Shown here one piece after another: positions 43,200 to 51,353 of a stretch of 64,000 nt of DNA. The stretch is from CALARM01 sp040217695. Its GTDB lineage: Bacteria; Vulcanimicrobiota; SpSt-956; JAKJGF01. Position 1 is the first letter of the stretch. Each line of letters starts with the position of its first letter. A model generated the notes under the pieces. That model had not been told where the DNA came from and made no database searches. It was given only the letters and a program-made list of their open reading frames with translations. The stretch is taken from contig JBEHWO010000003.1 in the NCBI GenBank assembly GCA_040217695.1, forward strand, positions 1 to 64,000, read 5' to 3'. A program made the position numbers and the translations under genes.

Positions 43200-43258
43200 A
43201 GTGAACAGTGAATGGTGAATAGAATATGATATTACTTACCATTCACTGTTCATTATTG
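43200..43258. repeat. Inverted heptamer hairpin (GTGAACA/GTGAATG/GTGAATA and complement)
   Basis: Three GTGANNN units face TTACCATTCACTGTTCATTA and could form a long stem downstream of the polyampholytic gene, possibly ending its transcription. Confidence 0.85.
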
Positions 43259-43357
43259 ACCTGAGCATAAGCATGTAATAAAGGTCTTGCTCCCGTCACA
43301 CGTTACGCGTTACGCTTCACGAGAGCAGTTATGTATTATTTATACTCATCTCAGTAA
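43253..43357. repeat. Element B, copy 3 (105 bp, inverted)
   Basis: TTATTGACCTGAGCATAAGC and TTATACTCATCTCAGTAA flank a core at 43289-43324 (CCCGTCACACGTTACGCGTT). The best-preserved B copy. Confidence 0.9.
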
Positions 43358-43377
43358 TTAGAGACTTATATGAAATT

Positions 43378-43430
43378 AATTGTAATTTCCAGCATAAATG
43401 GAGCTATGTGTCGCAAAAAAACACAATCAA
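43378..43430. repeat. Module G, copy 1 (about 53 bp)
   Basis: TAATTGTAATTTCCAG, a 16-bp variable part, then TGTCGCAAAAAAACACAATC. A second copy of near-identical length is at 49958-50009. It lies within the 586-bp gap before 43646, whose remaining part is AT-rich. Confidence 0.65.
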
Positions 43431-43587
43431 ATATATTGAAATTATATAGTTTTCTGATATAATAATTTTATAATAATTTTTGTTAAAATTATAAGCCAGG
43501 TTGATAGGATTATAAAAATAAAATCGACTGCAACTTATGTGGTTTTACACATAGTCGCAATGTCGGATAAGAACCGTGAGGTTAACG

Positions 43588-43668
43588 TTGTATTTTATGC
43601 GGATTTTAATGGTCTGTGTAAATATAAATCAACTTATATGCAATTATGAGGTTTCTCATTGTAGATGA
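43588..43668 (+). CDS. Possible short leader ORF overlapping the response regulator start
   Basis: GTGAGGT lies 6 nt before a TTG that opens 26 codons ending in TGA after the response-regulator ATG (43646). The arrangement resembles the start of ftcD. Because the regulator itself lacks a Shine-Dalgarno, translational coupling is conceivable. There is no family evidence. Confidence 0.3.
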   Translation: MYFMRILMVCVNINQLICNYEVSHCR

Positions 43669-44050
43669 CGAGATTACGAGCAGAAAAATTTTACAGAAAA
43701 GTCTTAAACCCTATGGTTCCTGTGACTTTGCTGTCAATGGTGCTGAAGCAATTACCTTTTTTAAGAAAGCTCTTGAAGAGGAATGTCCCTATGACTTGAT
43801 CTGTATGGATATTATGATGCCCAATATAGATGGACAGCAGGCAGTAAAAGAAATCAGGAAGTTAGAAAAAGAGAAAGGTATAAAACCGAAAAAAGAAGTG
43901 AAAATCATTATGGTAACAGCCCTGGGAGACCCGAAGAATGCTGTAGAAGCTTTTTATCATGGCAAAGCCACTTCTTATCTGGTAAAACCTATAAGTGTAG
44001 AAAAACTTCTTGGAGAAGTAAAAAAATTCGGATTAATACCTGAAGCATAA
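43646..44050 (+). CDS. Single-domain response regulator (CheY-like)
   Basis: The 134-residue receiver has FLIVDDEITSRK (acidic pair), CMDIMMPNIDG (phospho-Asp), IIMVTAL and the switch Lys in YLVKPISVEKL. The HGKATSYLVKP variant and the inserted KEKGIKPKKE loop are typical of stand-alone regulators near chemotaxis genes. There is no output domain. No Shine-Dalgarno precedes the ATG; see the possible leader ORF. The cheRDB cluster follows on the opposite strand. Confidence 0.93.
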   Translation: MRFLIVDDEITSRKILQKSLKPYGSCDFAVNGAEAITFFKKALEEECPYDLICMDIMMPNIDGQQAVKEIRKLEKEKGIKPKKEVKIIMVTALGDPKNAVEAFYHGKATSYLVKPISVEKLLGEVKKFGLIPEA

Positions 44051-44138
44051 TTTGGTTAACAGGTATTTTATAGTGTTTATGTGCGGGGATGTTTTGAAGA
44101 AAACGTCTCTTGATTATGTACACAGTAATTTTTCAGAT

Positions 44139-44233
44139 GCTGACAGTGCTGAATACGACACCTGATAATCTGTGAACCTGTCTCCTCCCGTCACGCGTCA
44201 CGATTGTAAATATGATATGGTTATTTTTTACAA
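44139..44233. repeat. Element A-R1 (core 44184-44203)
   Basis: Arm A (AATACGACACCTGATAATCT), core CTCCCGTCACGCGTCACG, arm R1 (TTGTAAATATGATATGGTTA). It shares R1 with the D-R1 elements and A with the A-R2 elements. Confidence 0.88.
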
Positions 44234-44246
44234 ACACCGAGTAATG

Positions 44247-44350
44247 CCAACGATAAATACGACACCTGATAATCTTTGATTTTGTCTCCTCCCGTCACGC
44301 GTTACGCGTTACGCTTCACGATATATAAGATTCTGGTTACTAATTTATCT
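44247..44350. repeat. Element A with third right arm (core 44287-44321)
   Basis: Arm A (ATAAATACGACACCTGATAA), core CTCCCGTCACGCGTTACGCG and so on, then ATATATAAGATTCTGGTTAC, a right arm not seen elsewhere in the window. Confidence 0.8.
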
Positions 44351-44365
44351 GTTACGGTACTAAGG

Positions 44366-44472
44366 GACTGTAAGAAAATAACTCTGGCAAATTATGGTTT
44401 TTTTCCTCCCGTCACGCGTTACGCGTTACGCGTCACGATTGTAAATATGATAAGGTTATTTTTTACAACCCC
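44366..44472. repeat. Element D-R1, copy 2 (core 44404-44438)
   Basis: Arm D (GACTGTAAGAAAATAACTCT, GGCAAATTATGG), core, arm R1 (TTGTAAATATGATAAGGTTA). The outer ends ACTGTAAGAAAATAAC and GTTATTTTTTACA are inverted repeats. Confidence 0.9.
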
Positions 44473-44481
44473 TAAGTGTGA

Positions 44482-45549
44482 CTAACCGCATAATCTGAGA
44501 ACTTCCTGGGCAATTCTTTCAAGTGGAAGGATCTTGTCTACGCCACCCAGTTTAATTGCTTCATTTGGCATACCAAAAACAACACATGTAGCTTCATCCT
44601 GGGCAATATTTATGGAACCGGCATCTTTCATTTCCTTCATGCCATGAGCACCGTCATCTCCCATGCCGGTCATAATAACGCCTACGGCATTTTTACCTGC
44701 ATATCTTGCCGCAGAACGAAACAAAACATCTACTGAAGGACGGTGACGGCTTACCAGAGGCCCATCTTTTACTTCCACATAATAACGGGCACCGCTTCTT
44801 TTCAGAAGCGTATGGCGATTTCCGGGAGCTATAAGGGCACGTCCCCTGACTACTGTATCATTATCGGCAGCCTCTTTGACTGTTACACGACACAGGCCAT
44901 CAAGACGTTTTGAAAAAGCTGCAGTAAAATGTTCAGGCATATGCTGTACAATGACTATTCCGGGTGAATCGGCAGGCAGAGCTTCCAGAAAAATTCTCAG
45001 GGCTTCTGTTCCTCCTGTAGAAGCACCCACTATGGCTACCTTTTCGGTAGTTTGAATCATAGCGCTCGATGTAGGTTTTGCTATGACTGCATCGGCAGTA
45101 AGTTTTGGCGCCACATTCTGTGTGGCAGGGGAAATCCTTCTTAATCTGGCTACTGCAGCAGCTTTGACTGCATCGCATATCTGAACTTTTGATTCTTCCA
45201 GAAATTGCTTGACTCCGAGTTTGGGCTTCTGTATTATTTCTACTGCTCCATATTCGAAAGCCTTCAGGGTGGTCTCACAGCCTTTTTCCGTGAGGCTTGA
45301 ACACATAACAACAGGTATCGGATGCTGGCTCATGAGCTTGCGCAGAAATGTAATACCATCCATACGGGGCATTTCTACATCAAGAGTTATGACATCAGGT
45401 ACTTCTGTATTCATTTTTTTTGCTGCCACATAGGGATCTGAAGCTGCCCCCATTACTTCTATTTGAGGATCAGAAGATAATATATCCTGAAGTGTCTGTC
45501 TGACAACGGCGGAATCGTCAACTATAAGAACTTTAATTTTATTTTTCAT
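44482..45549 (-). CDS. cheB: Chemotaxis response regulator / protein-glutamate methylesterase CheB
   Basis: The 355-residue protein has an N-terminal receiver (VLIVDDSAVVR, TLDVEMPRMDG, IQKPK). The C-terminal methylesterase has AIVGASTGGTEALR (Ser), IVQHMPEHFTAAF (His) and GVIMTGMGDDGAHG (Asp). It removes methyl or amide groups from chemoreceptor glutamates. It lies 4 nt downstream of cheD, whose end holds its AAGGAG site, as the last gene of cheR-cheD-cheB. Confidence 0.97.
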   Translation of the reverse strand: MKNKIKVLIVDDSAVVRQTLQDILSSDPQIEVMGAASDPYVAAKKMNTEVPDVITLDVEMPRMDGITFLRKLMSQHPIPVVMCSSLTEKGCETTLKAFEYGAVEIIQKPKLGVKQFLEESKVQICDAVKAAAVARLRRISPATQNVAPKLTADAVIAKPTSSAMIQTTEKVAIVGASTGGTEALRIFLEALPADSPGIVIVQHMPEHFTAAFSKRLDGLCRVTVKEAADNDTVVRGRALIAPGNRHTLLKRSGARYYVEVKDGPLVSRHRPSVDVLFRSAARYAGKNAVGVIMTGMGDDGAHGMKEMKDAGSINIAQDEATCVVFGMPNEAIKLGGVDKILPLERIAQEVLRLCG

Positions 45550-45553
45550 ATTA

Positions 45554-46063
45554 TCAATTATCTCCTTTTTTAAGTCTTTTTAATAATACTTCTCCTGTAT
45601 GAGTATAGAAAAATATTTTACGTCCTCTTTTCCCTCCCGTATCGGAAACCATCAATCTCAGCTTCTCTTCTTTTATGGTATTCAGGGCTACCTGAATATT
45701 CTGCTGCCCTACTGTCAGTTTATTTTCATTTCCGTTATTGAATGAGAACATATCGGCTCCTCCGAATAATTTAACTTCAATTTCACAGGTTTTAATTCCA
45801 TAATTTGATAACTGTGACACCATATAACTTATAGAATAATCAACATACTTAAAGGGTTCATTGCTGGTTTCTCTGATACATCTGTTTTTTTTATATACCG
45901 GTAGAGCTCCGTGACATATAGCTCCTATTTTTAGCCTGTTATTAAACATGGTTACAGATATACAGGAACCGAGTACTGTTGCCACTAAAGTTGGTTTTTC
46001 TGCAATATATATTTCCCCTGCTTTTAAATGAATAACAGGTAAAGTAGTTTCTAAAATATTCAT
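45554..46063 (-). CDS. cheD: Chemoreceptor glutamine deamidase CheD
   Basis: The 169-residue protein has the CheD catalytic pattern: VATVLGSCISVTMF (Cys), IGAICHGALP (His) and KYVDYSISYMV, then VKLFGGADMF and KRGRKIFFYTHTGEV. CheD deamidates receptor glutamines and interacts with CheC where present. Its ATG overlaps the cheR stop (ATGA), giving tight coupling. Confidence 0.95.
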   Translation of the reverse strand: MNILETTLPVIHLKAGEIYIAEKPTLVATVLGSCISVTMFNNRLKIGAICHGALPVYKKNRCIRETSNEPFKYVDYSISYMVSQLSNYGIKTCEIEVKLFGGADMFSFNNGNENKLTVGQQNIQVALNTIKEEKLRLMVSDTGGKRGRKIFFYTHTGEVLLKRLKKGDN

Positions 46064-46935
46064 TCTAATTTCCTGTAGATTGTCGGTGCCACCTGAACCA
46101 GCGGTATGCTGAGCCCATGAAGTGTTTCAGAATGGCCCATAAAGAGATATCCTCCGAAGGTAAGTTGTTTGTAAAATTTATTTAACAGTCTTTCCTGAGT
46201 TGCTCTGTCAAAATAAATTATTACATTACGACAGAATATTATTTCCATAGGTTCCTGTATGCCAAAATTACTGTCCATAAGATTGAGTCTTCGAAAGTTA
46301 ATGAGAGTTCTTAATTCAGGAACAATTCTTACAAATTTTTTATTTTTATCTTTATTTTTCATCATATATTTATGTTTTAATAGAACAGGTATTCCTTCTA
46401 TTTTTTCCATATCATAAATACCTTTTGCAGCCTTTTGAAGCACTTCCGTAGATATGTCGGTTGCAAGAATCGTAAAATTAAATCCGCTGTATTTTTCTCC
46501 GAATTCACTCAAAACGATTGCCATGGTATAAGGTTCTTCTCCCGTAGAACATCCTGCGCTCCAGACCCTGATTCTTCTGTGTATACCATGTACTGAAGAA
46601 TTAAGTAATTCAGGCACTGCAGTCTGGGTTAAATAATCAAAATGGGCAGGTTCACGGAAAAAATCTGTTTTATTGGTAGTAATAACGTCGATCATATGAA
46701 TAAGTTCAGTCTCGATTCCATGAGGGCTGAATATGTAGTCACAGTATTCACTGAATGAAGCTATAGAAAGTACTTTCAGTCTTTTCCTTATACGGGCTTC
46801 AAGCATGATCTTTTTGTTTGGCGGAAGTTTGATACCTACTTCATTGTAGATAAAATCACTCAGAATTCTGTAATTCCTCGTAGACATAGATGTTGAATAT
46901 AAATCGCCTGATTGTCTTTTTGTATCTTTATCCAT
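46060..46935 (-). CDS. cheR: Chemotaxis protein methyltransferase CheR
   Basis: The 291-residue enzyme has an N-terminal helical domain (YRILSDFIYNEVGIKLPPNK, EARIRKRLKVL) and a SAM-binding domain. The latter shows FREPAHFDYL, VWSAGCSTGEEPYTMAIVL and IIFCRNVIIYFDRATQERLL. It methylates receptor glutamates. It is the first of three overlapping chemotaxis genes; no CheA, CheW or receptor gene is in the window. A GTG at 46947 is in frame, but AGGTG there serves as Shine-Dalgarno for the ATG at 46935. Confidence 0.96.
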   Translation of the reverse strand: MDKDTKRQSGDLYSTSMSTRNYRILSDFIYNEVGIKLPPNKKIMLEARIRKRLKVLSIASFSEYCDYIFSPHGIETELIHMIDVITTNKTDFFREPAHFDYLTQTAVPELLNSSVHGIHRRIRVWSAGCSTGEEPYTMAIVLSEFGEKYSGFNFTILATDISTEVLQKAAKGIYDMEKIEGIPVLLKHKYMMKNKDKNKKFVRIVPELRTLINFRRLNLMDSNFGIQEPMEIIFCRNVIIYFDRATQERLLNKFYKQLTFGGYLFMGHSETLHGLSIPLVQVAPTIYRKLE

Positions 46936-47027
46936 AAATATATTCACCTGCTAAAGAATGATATTATTATTCTACCTTATCTGATAATATTCTTCAATAT
47001 CTATATGGAATTTAGTACGAGTGAAAG

Positions 47028-47116
47028 TTACCGGGGTGAGCATAAATAATACATATAAGCTCTCGTAACGCATGACGGGAGGAATGATTTTATGACTTGT
47101 TTCTCAGGTCAGTAAA
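47028..47116. repeat. Element B, copy 4 (89 bp)
   Basis: TTACCGGGGTGAGCATAAAT and TTCTCAGGTCAGTAA surround a core at 47060-47083 (CTCGTAACGCATGACGGGAG). It lies in the 362-bp gap between cheR and serA; no gene is seen there. Confidence 0.85.
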
Positions 47117-47244
47117 TAAAAATTTTCATGAAGGATAAATTTGTCCGATGATGAAATAATAATAAGGTCAGTATTTTTTTGTAATTTATTCTTCCCATGC
47201 TTTATGAGGGGATGAGTATTTACGGATTTATTATGAATTTTTTT

Positions 47245-47288
47245 AAAGGAGGGGAATAGTCAGGGATTTTTTTTAGAAAATTTCCTGA
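47245..47288 (+). promoter_or_regulatory. Distant Shine-Dalgarno plus hairpin in the serA leader
   Basis: AAAGGAGG (47245-47252) lies 45 nt from the serA ATG with no usable start codon next to it. Between them, TCAGGGA...TTTCCTGA (47260-47288) can fold, bringing the site to about 16 nt from the ATG. Function is inferred. Confidence 0.4.
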
Positions 47289-47297
47289 TACCTGTTT

Positions 47298-48221
47298 ATG
47301 AAAGTAATTATATGTGATCCTATCGACAAAGAATCTTTAGGTAAATTACAGGCCCATAAGGGATTGGAAGTAGATGAGAAGACCGGCCTTGCACCTGATG
47401 AACTGTTGAAAATCACAGGTGATTATCATGCTATGGTTGTAAGAAGTGCTACAAAGGTTACTGCAGATGTAATTAAAGCAGCGAAAAATCTCAAACTGGT
47501 AGTAAGAGGCGGTGTGGGTGTTGATAATATAGATGTAAAATGTGCGGAAGCAGCAGGCATCAAAGTGGCAAATACCCCCAATGCCAGTTCCATATCAGTA
47601 GCGGAAATGGCAATAGCCATGATGTTTGGACTGGCGAAAAAATTGACCTATCTTGATTCTTCAATGAAAAATGGCAAATGGGTTAAAAAGGGTTATAAAG
47701 CAATGGAACTCTGCGGGAAAACTGTCGGTATTATCGGTATGGGAAGAATAGGTCAGGAAGTGGCAAGAAGGGCTCTCGGTCTCGGCATGCATGTACATTT
47801 TCAGGATGTCAGATCTATTCTTACTTTTGATCCTACAGGTATGGGGACAGAACAGCATCCAATGAAGGTTATACTTGAAGAATCAGATTTTATAACACTT
47901 CATACTCCTTTTATAAAAGAACATGGTCCAATACTCAAAGCAGAACATTTTGAGAAAATGAAAGACGGAGTTTTTATTATAAATTGTGCCAGAGGCGGAG
48001 TCGTTGATGAAAAAGCCCTCCTGGATGCACTGAAATCAGGAAAAGTAGCAGGAGCAGGTATTGATGTGTTCGAAACAGAACCTGCCTTCAGGGAAGAATT
48101 TAAAGAACTTGAAAATGTAATTCTCACCCCCCATGTAGCTGCTTCCACAAAAGAAGGTCAGGCAAGAGTCGGCAGTGAAGTTGCAAAGATAATTATAGAT
48201 TTTTATGAAGCAACCAAATAA
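47298..48221 (+). CDS. serA: D-3-phosphoglycerate dehydrogenase-type enzyme (short form)
   Basis: The 307-residue D-2-hydroxyacid dehydrogenase starts MKVIICDPIDKESL. It has LVVRGGVGVDNID, the NAD loop TVGIIGMGRIGQEVARRALG, the catalytic NCARGGVVDEKALLDAL (Arg), IDVFETEP (Glu) and LTPHVAASTKEGQ (His). It lacks the C-terminal ACT domain of long SerA, so serine feedback may be absent. DUF1015, often found next to serine-synthesis genes, follows. A heptamer hairpin begins at its TAA stop. Confidence 0.92.
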   Translation: MKVIICDPIDKESLGKLQAHKGLEVDEKTGLAPDELLKITGDYHAMVVRSATKVTADVIKAAKNLKLVVRGGVGVDNIDVKCAEAAGIKVANTPNASSISVAEMAIAMMFGLAKKLTYLDSSMKNGKWVKKGYKAMELCGKTVGIIGMGRIGQEVARRALGLGMHVHFQDVRSILTFDPTGMGTEQHPMKVILEESDFITLHTPFIKEHGPILKAEHFEKMKDGVFIINCARGGVVDEKALLDALKSGKVAGAGIDVFETEPAFREEFKELENVILTPHVAASTKEGQARVGSEVAKIIIDFYEATK

Positions 48222-48275
48222 GTGAGTAGTGAATAGTGAGTAGTGAGTAGAAGTAATCACTACTCACTTTCATTA
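48221..48275 (+). repeat. Heptamer hairpin after serA (GTGAGTA units)
   Basis: GTGAGTA, GTGAATA, GTGAGTA, GTGAGTA, then AATCACTACTCAC form an 11-bp stem followed by TTTCATT, beginning at the serA stop. It could end transcription. Confidence 0.9.
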
Positions 48276-48300
48276 TAAATAGTTGCTTTCGAGCATTATA

Positions 48301-48327
48301 CCCGCGTCACGCGTCACGCGTCACGAT
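48301..48327. repeat. Heptamer array, GCGTCAC units
   Basis: CCCGCGTCACGCGTCACGCG and one more unit, just before the AAAGGAGG site of the DUF1015 gene. Confidence 0.93.
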
Positions 48328-48344
48328 TTAAAGGAGGCTTATAT

Positions 48345-49604
48345 ATGTCCGTAGTAAAACCTTTCAGAGGTGTCAGACCTGCAAAAGGTCTGGAAGAAAA
48401 AGTGGCAGCAGTGCCATATGATGTAGTAAATTTTGAAGAAGCCAGGGAAATAGCTTCACCCAATCCCTGCAGTTTCCTTCATATAGAGAAATCCGAGATA
48501 GACCTTGATCCGGGACTTCATATGCATGACAGGAAGATCTTTGAAAAGGCAAAAGAAAATCTCAAGAAGTTTATTGCAGAAGGCACTATGATAAGAGATG
48601 AAAAGAAATGTTATTATATATACCGTCAGATTATGCCCGTAGGCGATAAACTTCATTCTCAGACAGGTCTTCTGGCAGGAGCATCTGTGAAAGAATATGA
48701 AGAAGATCTCATAAAAAAGCATGAACATACCAGGAAAGATAAAGAAGAAGAAAGAACCCTTCATGTAGATACGGCAAATGCAAATACAGGCCCTGTTTTT
48801 CTTGCCTATAAACAGAGGAAATCCATAGATGATATAGTTGAGAATATAACCGGCCAGAATCCTGATTATGATTTTACCGCTACAGACGGTATAAGACATA
48901 CTCTCTGGGTCGTATCAGATGAGGTAACAATCAATAACATTGCAGAAGAATTTAAGAAGATAGATTGCCTCTACGTGGCAGACGGGCATCACCGTTCCGC
49001 TGCCGCTACAAGGGTGGCCCGGAGAAGAAAGGGAGAAAACCCGCACCATACAGGGGAAGAGGAATATAATTTCTTCCTTTCCGTTATATTCCCTGCAAAT
49101 CAGCTTTATATAATGGACTATAACCGTGCCGTGAAAAACCTTGCAGGTAATACGCCTGACGGGTTTATGGAGAAAATTGCCGAAAAATTTGATATAGAAA
49201 AAATTGGAAAAGACCCTTATAAACCGGAGTCATTACATACATTCGGCATGTATCTGGAAGGTTCATGGTTTAAACTTTCTGCAAAGAAAGGCACCTATCC
49301 GGAAGAAGATCCTGTTGCCTCTCTGGATGTTGCCATATTGCAGGAAAATCTCCTGGAACCGATTTTAGGCATTAAAAACCCCAGAGAAGATAAGAATATA
49401 GATTTCATAGGTGGCATGAGGGGACTTAAAGAACTGGTGAAACTTGTAGACAGCGGTAAGTTTAAAGTAGCTTTCGCCATGTACCCCACTTCTATGGAAC
49501 AGCTTATGAATGTAGCTGATCAGGGTAAAGTTATGCCACCTAAATCTACATGGTTCGAACCGAAACTCAGAAGTGGCATGGTTGTCCATCTGTTAGAAGA
49601 TTAA
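48345..49604 (+). CDS. DUF1015 family protein
   Basis: The 419-residue protein has the DUF1015 (COG4198) hallmarks: VVKPFRGVRPAKGL, AAVPYDVVNFEEAREIA, NPCSFLHIEKSEID, LIKKHEHTRKDKEEER and LYVADGHHRSAAATRVARR. The DGHHR motif resembles the catalytic DGHHR-type motif of the ParB/SerK nucleotide-using superfamily. That, plus the serA neighbour, suggests a role in serine metabolism, such as serine phosphorylation (inference). AAAGGAGG lies 7 nt before the ATG. A heptamer hairpin follows its TAA stop. Confidence 0.92.
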   Translation: MSVVKPFRGVRPAKGLEEKVAAVPYDVVNFEEAREIASPNPCSFLHIEKSEIDLDPGLHMHDRKIFEKAKENLKKFIAEGTMIRDEKKCYYIYRQIMPVGDKLHSQTGLLAGASVKEYEEDLIKKHEHTRKDKEEERTLHVDTANANTGPVFLAYKQRKSIDDIVENITGQNPDYDFTATDGIRHTLWVVSDEVTINNIAEEFKKIDCLYVADGHHRSAAATRVARRRKGENPHHTGEEEYNFFLSVIFPANQLYIMDYNRAVKNLAGNTPDGFMEKIAEKFDIEKIGKDPYKPESLHTFGMYLEGSWFKLSAKKGTYPEEDPVASLDVAILQENLLEPILGIKNPREDKNIDFIGGMRGLKELVKLVDSGKFKVAFAMYPTSMEQLMNVADQGKVMPPKSTWFEPKLRSGMVVHLLED

Positions 49605-49605
49605 T

Positions 49606-49672
49606 AGTGAAAAGTGAAAAGTGAAAAAATTAGATTTTACTTACTTTTCACTTTTCACCACTCACTATTTAC
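49606..49672 (+). repeat. Heptamer hairpin after DUF1015 (GTGAAAA units)
   Basis: Three GTGAAAA units face CTTTTCACTTTTCACCACTC, giving a stem of about 14 bp directly after the stop codon. Probable termination or 3'-end protection. Confidence 0.9.
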
Positions 49673-49695
49673 TAATTAATAGATTTACAAAATTA

Positions 49696-49805
49696 AGGAC
49701 TGTAAGAAAAATAACTCTGGCAAATTATTAGAACGATTAGTATCCTCGCGTCACGCGTTGCGCGTCACGATATAAACTGTAAATATCATGTAGTTATTTC
49801 CTGAA
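49696..49805. repeat. Element D-R1, copy 3, diverged (core 49744-49771)
   Basis: Arm D (GACTGTAAGAAAAATAACTC), core CGCGTCACGCGTTGCGCGTC, then a diverged R1 (CTGTAAATATCATGTAGTTA). Confidence 0.8.
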
Positions 49806-49810
49806 AATTC

Positions 49811-49954
49811 TTGACAATGTCACATTTAATAAAATAGCAATTAGCAAATAGCTGTTAGTTTTCAGTTAATAATTAAAGCTAATCGCTAACAGCTAATAGC
49901 TAAAAACTAAAAACTAATAATTATTTTATCAAAGCAGGTAATATGACAATGTCA
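49811..49954. repeat. Palindromic element with TTGACAATGTCA ends, copy 2 (144 bp)
   Basis: The outer sequences match copy 1 (18838-18974): TTGACAATGTCACATTTAAT and CAAAGCAGGTAATATGACAA. The right heptamer arm has six CTAANNN units against four in copy 1, and the left arm is one shorter. Confidence 0.9.
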
Positions 49955-49957
49955 AGC

Positions 49958-50009
49958 TAATTACAATTTCCAGTAAAAGTGAAATTACCTGTCGTAAAAA
50001 ACACTATCA
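49958..50009. repeat. Module G, copy 2 (52 bp)
   Basis: TAATTACAATTTCCAG, a variable part, TGTCGTAAAAAACACTATCA; see 43378-43430. The remaining 110 bp to the next start hold no recognised promoter. Confidence 0.65.
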
Positions 50010-50125
50010 TTTTCTGCTGGTATTTTTGTAGTTTTTATTATGAAAAAATAATGATAATGCCGACAAATATATTACAGCAGTTGCTGTAAAGGACTGAAAT
50101 TTTAATATAAAAAGGAGGAAATGTG

Positions 50126-51166
50126 ATGATTGCTCTTGCTGATACTATGAAGAGTGTAGAACTGGAAGTAGTCCTTCCGGATCTCAGAAAAAAAACTAAA
50201 GGTCCCGTATCAGATTTTATTACCCACCATTACAGACACTTTAATGCAGCCTCACTTGTAGATGCTGCCAGAGGGTATGAAAAACACCTGACGGAAGGAG
50301 GTAAAATGATGATTACCCTTGCCGGAGCCATGAGCACGGCAGAACTGGGCGTATCTCTGGCAGAGATGATAAGGCAGGATAAGGTCCATATTATATCCTG
50401 CACAGGGGCAAACCTGGAAGAGGATATAATGAACCTCGTAGCTCACAGCCATTACAAAAGAGTTCCGAATTACCGGGATCTCACACCATGGGAAGAAATG
50501 GAGCTTCTCGAACAGGGATTGAACAGGGTTACCGACACATGTATACCGGAAGAAGAAGCTTTCAGGAAAATACAGAAACATATCTTCAGATTATGGAAAA
50601 ACGCAGATACAAATGGTATGAGGTTTTTCCCTCATGAATATATGTACCGGATGCTTAATAGCGGCGTTTTAAAGGAATATTATGAAATAGACCCGAAAGA
50701 CAGCTGGATGATTGCTGCTGCAGAAAGGAATATCCCTATTATAGTCGGAGGATGGGAAGATTCGACTATGGGAAATATCTTTGCATCCTATGTAATCAAG
50801 GGTGAATTAAAAGCAGGTACTGTAAAAAGCGGAATAGAGTATATGGTCTATCTGGCCGATTGGTACAGAAACAATTCTGCCGAAGGCGGAATCGGCTTTT
50901 TTCAGCTTGGAGGAGGTATTGCCGGAGATTTCCCGATCTGTGTCGTTCCTATGATGTATCAGGATCTTGAATGGCATGACGTGCCTTTCTGGTCCTATTT
51001 CTGCCAGATCAGTGACAGCACTACATCTTATGGCTCTTACTCGGGTGCTGTCCCGAATGAAAAAATTACCTGGGGAAAGCTTCATGCAAATACACCTAAA
51101 TATATCATAGAATCTGATGCAACAATAGTTGCGCCCTTAATTTTTGCATATATATTAGGATGGTAA
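50126..51166 (+). CDS. Deoxyhypusine synthase-like protein
   Basis: The 346-residue protein has the deoxyhypusine synthase fold motifs: KMMITLAGAMSTAELGVSLAE, IISCTGANLEEDIMNLVAHS, NIPIIVGGWEDSTMGNIFAS and GIGFFQLGGGIAGDFPICVV. The C-terminal EKITWGKLHANT holds the catalytic Lys. Bacteria lack hypusinated eIF5A; such homologues in bacteria are linked to polyamine synthesis, for example homospermidine. The ATG at 50126, 7 nt after AAGGAGG, is chosen over the adjacent GTG 50123. A strong hairpin at 51571 may terminate it. Confidence 0.92.
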   Translation: MIALADTMKSVELEVVLPDLRKKTKGPVSDFITHHYRHFNAASLVDAARGYEKHLTEGGKMMITLAGAMSTAELGVSLAEMIRQDKVHIISCTGANLEEDIMNLVAHSHYKRVPNYRDLTPWEEMELLEQGLNRVTDTCIPEEEAFRKIQKHIFRLWKNADTNGMRFFPHEYMYRMLNSGVLKEYYEIDPKDSWMIAAAERNIPIIVGGWEDSTMGNIFASYVIKGELKAGTVKSGIEYMVYLADWYRNNSAEGGIGFFQLGGGIAGDFPICVVPMMYQDLEWHDVPFWSYFCQISDSTTSYGSYSGAVPNEKITWGKLHANTPKYIIESDATIVAPLIFAYILGW

Positions 51167-51353
51167 AGAAAATTGAAAACTTTTTTGAAAACCCTTAACC
51201 ATGTGATTAAAATGAAAAATTATCAACAATTCCTCATATGTCAGAGGCCTGCTCATATTATTCGACAGGCACTACTTTTCCTCTTGCTCTAAACATTACC
51301 ACTTTCTGCAAATTTTGAGAATATAATATTTCCAACCAATAAGATTTAATTAA

